NCBI GenBank assembly: GCA_035505995.1
Contig: DATJQF010000091.1
Location: 1 to 14,221, forward strand
Direction of reading: 5' to 3'
Source: DATJQF01 sp035505995
GTDB taxonomy: Bacteria; Bacteroidota; Bacteroidia; Bacteroidales; FEN-979
Length of the DNA: 14,221 bases
Shown here piece after piece: positions 13,507-14,221 of this stretch (within the stretch, counting starts at the first letter, position 1; each line of letters starts with the position of its first letter). The position numbers and the translations under genes were made by a program. Under the pieces are notes generated by a model. That model made no database searches and was not told where the DNA came from. It saw only the letters and a list, made by a program, of their open reading frames with translations.

Positions 13507-14221
13507 GCATGCTGAACCTGGTTCGATTATTTGCATCTTATTTCCTGTCCCGGGTACTTCGCAAGGCGGTCCATTCGGGCGCTCCCTTCGCCATTACCCT
13601 TGAACCCACCAACCGGTGCAACCTGCATTGCCCGGAATGTCCGTCCGGTGCGCAATCCATGAGCCGCCCACGGGGATTTATGGAATTGGAGACTTACAAA
13701 ATGATCCTCGCGTCGCTCGACCGGGGCACCTCTTACCTGAACCTGTATTTCCAGGGTGAGCCCTTCCTGCACCCGGATTTTTTTGAGATGGTCAGGCTGG
13801 CCAAAGAAAAAGGCTTGTATGTGAATACCTCCACCAACGGACATTTCCTGGACCCGGAGAATGCACGGAAGACCATTGCATCGCACCTGGACCGGATCAT
13901 TATCTCGCTGGACGGAGCCGACCAGCCGGCTTATGGTTCTTACCGCACCGGCGGATCGCTGAAAACCGTTCAGGATGGAATACGGAACCTGGCGGAAGCC
14001 AGGAAAAGGGCCGGGACCCGGAAACCCGGGATCGTCGCCCAGTTCCTCGTGCTGAAGACCAATGAGTACCAGCTCCCGGAGATGAAAAAGCTGGCGCGCG
14101 AGCTCGGCGCCGACCGGCTGGAGATCAAATCGGCGCAGTTCTATGATTTTGAGCTTGGGCACCCGCTGATGCCCGAAGGGAAGAAATATAATCGATACCG
14201 GATACGAGTCAACGGGTCACT
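13503..14221 (+). CDS. Radical SAM enzyme (probable SPASM type), 3'-truncated by window edge
   Basis: 239 complete codons are visible and the frame is still open at the window end. The radical SAM cluster motif CNLHCPEC (Cys39, Cys43, Cys46; first Cys codon at 13617) follows FAITLEPTNR. The GGE-like SAM contact is FQGEPFLHPDFF. NTSTNG and IIISLDGA are the usual later beta-strand motifs of the partial TIM barrel. The visible C-terminus (LMPEGKKYNRYRI) resembles the linker that precedes a SPASM domain in related enzymes, but the auxiliary-cluster cysteines would lie outside the window. The substrate is unknown; SPASM enzymes often modify peptides or proteins. ATG overlaps the preceding stop as ATGA (4 bp), with AGGAGG-like bases 13-20 nt upstream, so it is probably translationally coupled to the polylysine protein. 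Confidence 0.9.
   Translation, partial: MSMLNLVRLFASYFLSRVLRKAVHSGAPFAITLEPTNRCNLHCPECPSGAQSMSRPRGFMELETYKMILASLDRGTSYLNLYFQGEPFLHPDFFEMVRLAKEKGLYVNTSTNGHFLDPENARKTIASHLDRIIISLDGADQPAYGSYRTGGSLKTVQDGIRNLAEARKRAGTRKPGIVAQFLVLKTNEYQLPEMKKLARELGADRLEIKSAQFYDFELGHPLMPEGKKYNRYRIRVNGS

Noticed and set aside
13527..14162. 211-codon minus-strand open frame at the right end
   Set aside because: The plus strand here encodes the radical SAM motif CNLHCPEC and downstream barrel motifs without interruption to the window edge.

Overview
The window looks like chromosomal, core-genome-like DNA from a member of the Bacteroidota, probably an uncultured or environmental lineage with fairly high G+C. This is inference from several signs. 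It encodes a carboxypeptidase-regulatory-like/DUF5686 outer-membrane protein, which is typical of this phylum. Most genes lack a Shine-Dalgarno sequence. Three exact matches to the Bacteroidota -7 promoter element TAnnTTTG sit directly upstream of genes. I see no tRNA, rRNA, CRISPR array, insertion sequence, phage module or integrase.

Layout. (1) Positions 1-2310, plus strand: the 3' part of polyphosphate kinase (ppk, cut by the window edge), then a small FtsB/DivIC-type septum-formation protein. (2) Positions 2288-8732, minus strand, read from right to left: a THUMP-domain RNA methyltransferase, a GT-C-like membrane protein with four C-terminal TPRs (resembling eukaryotic TMTC O-mannosyltransferases), 6-phosphofructokinase (pfkA) and the primosomal helicase PriA. 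PriA converges on the FtsB-like gene and overlaps its tail by 23 bp, at an 8-bp perfect inverted repeat. (3) Positions 8733-8870: a divergent promoter region. (4) Positions 8871-14221, plus strand: the DUF5686 outer-membrane protein, then a tightly packed set of an AI-2E-family permease, a YtxH protein, a holin-III/YqjE-like membrane protein, a small basic protein with a seven-lysine run, and a radical SAM enzyme that runs off the window. Spacings in this last group fall from 31 bp to 4 bp, then to overlaps of 14 and 4 bp, so they are probably one operon.

The housekeeping genes (ppk, ftsB-like, priA, pfkA, methyltransferase) are ordinary. The points most worth a second look are the TMTC-like glycosyltransferase candidate, the small envelope-gene cluster coupled to a radical SAM enzyme, the possible leaderless DUF5686 transcript, the heptanucleotide tandem repeat containing the permease stop codon, and the hairpin at the convergent gene overlap. 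I do not see a clearly new defence or mobile system here.
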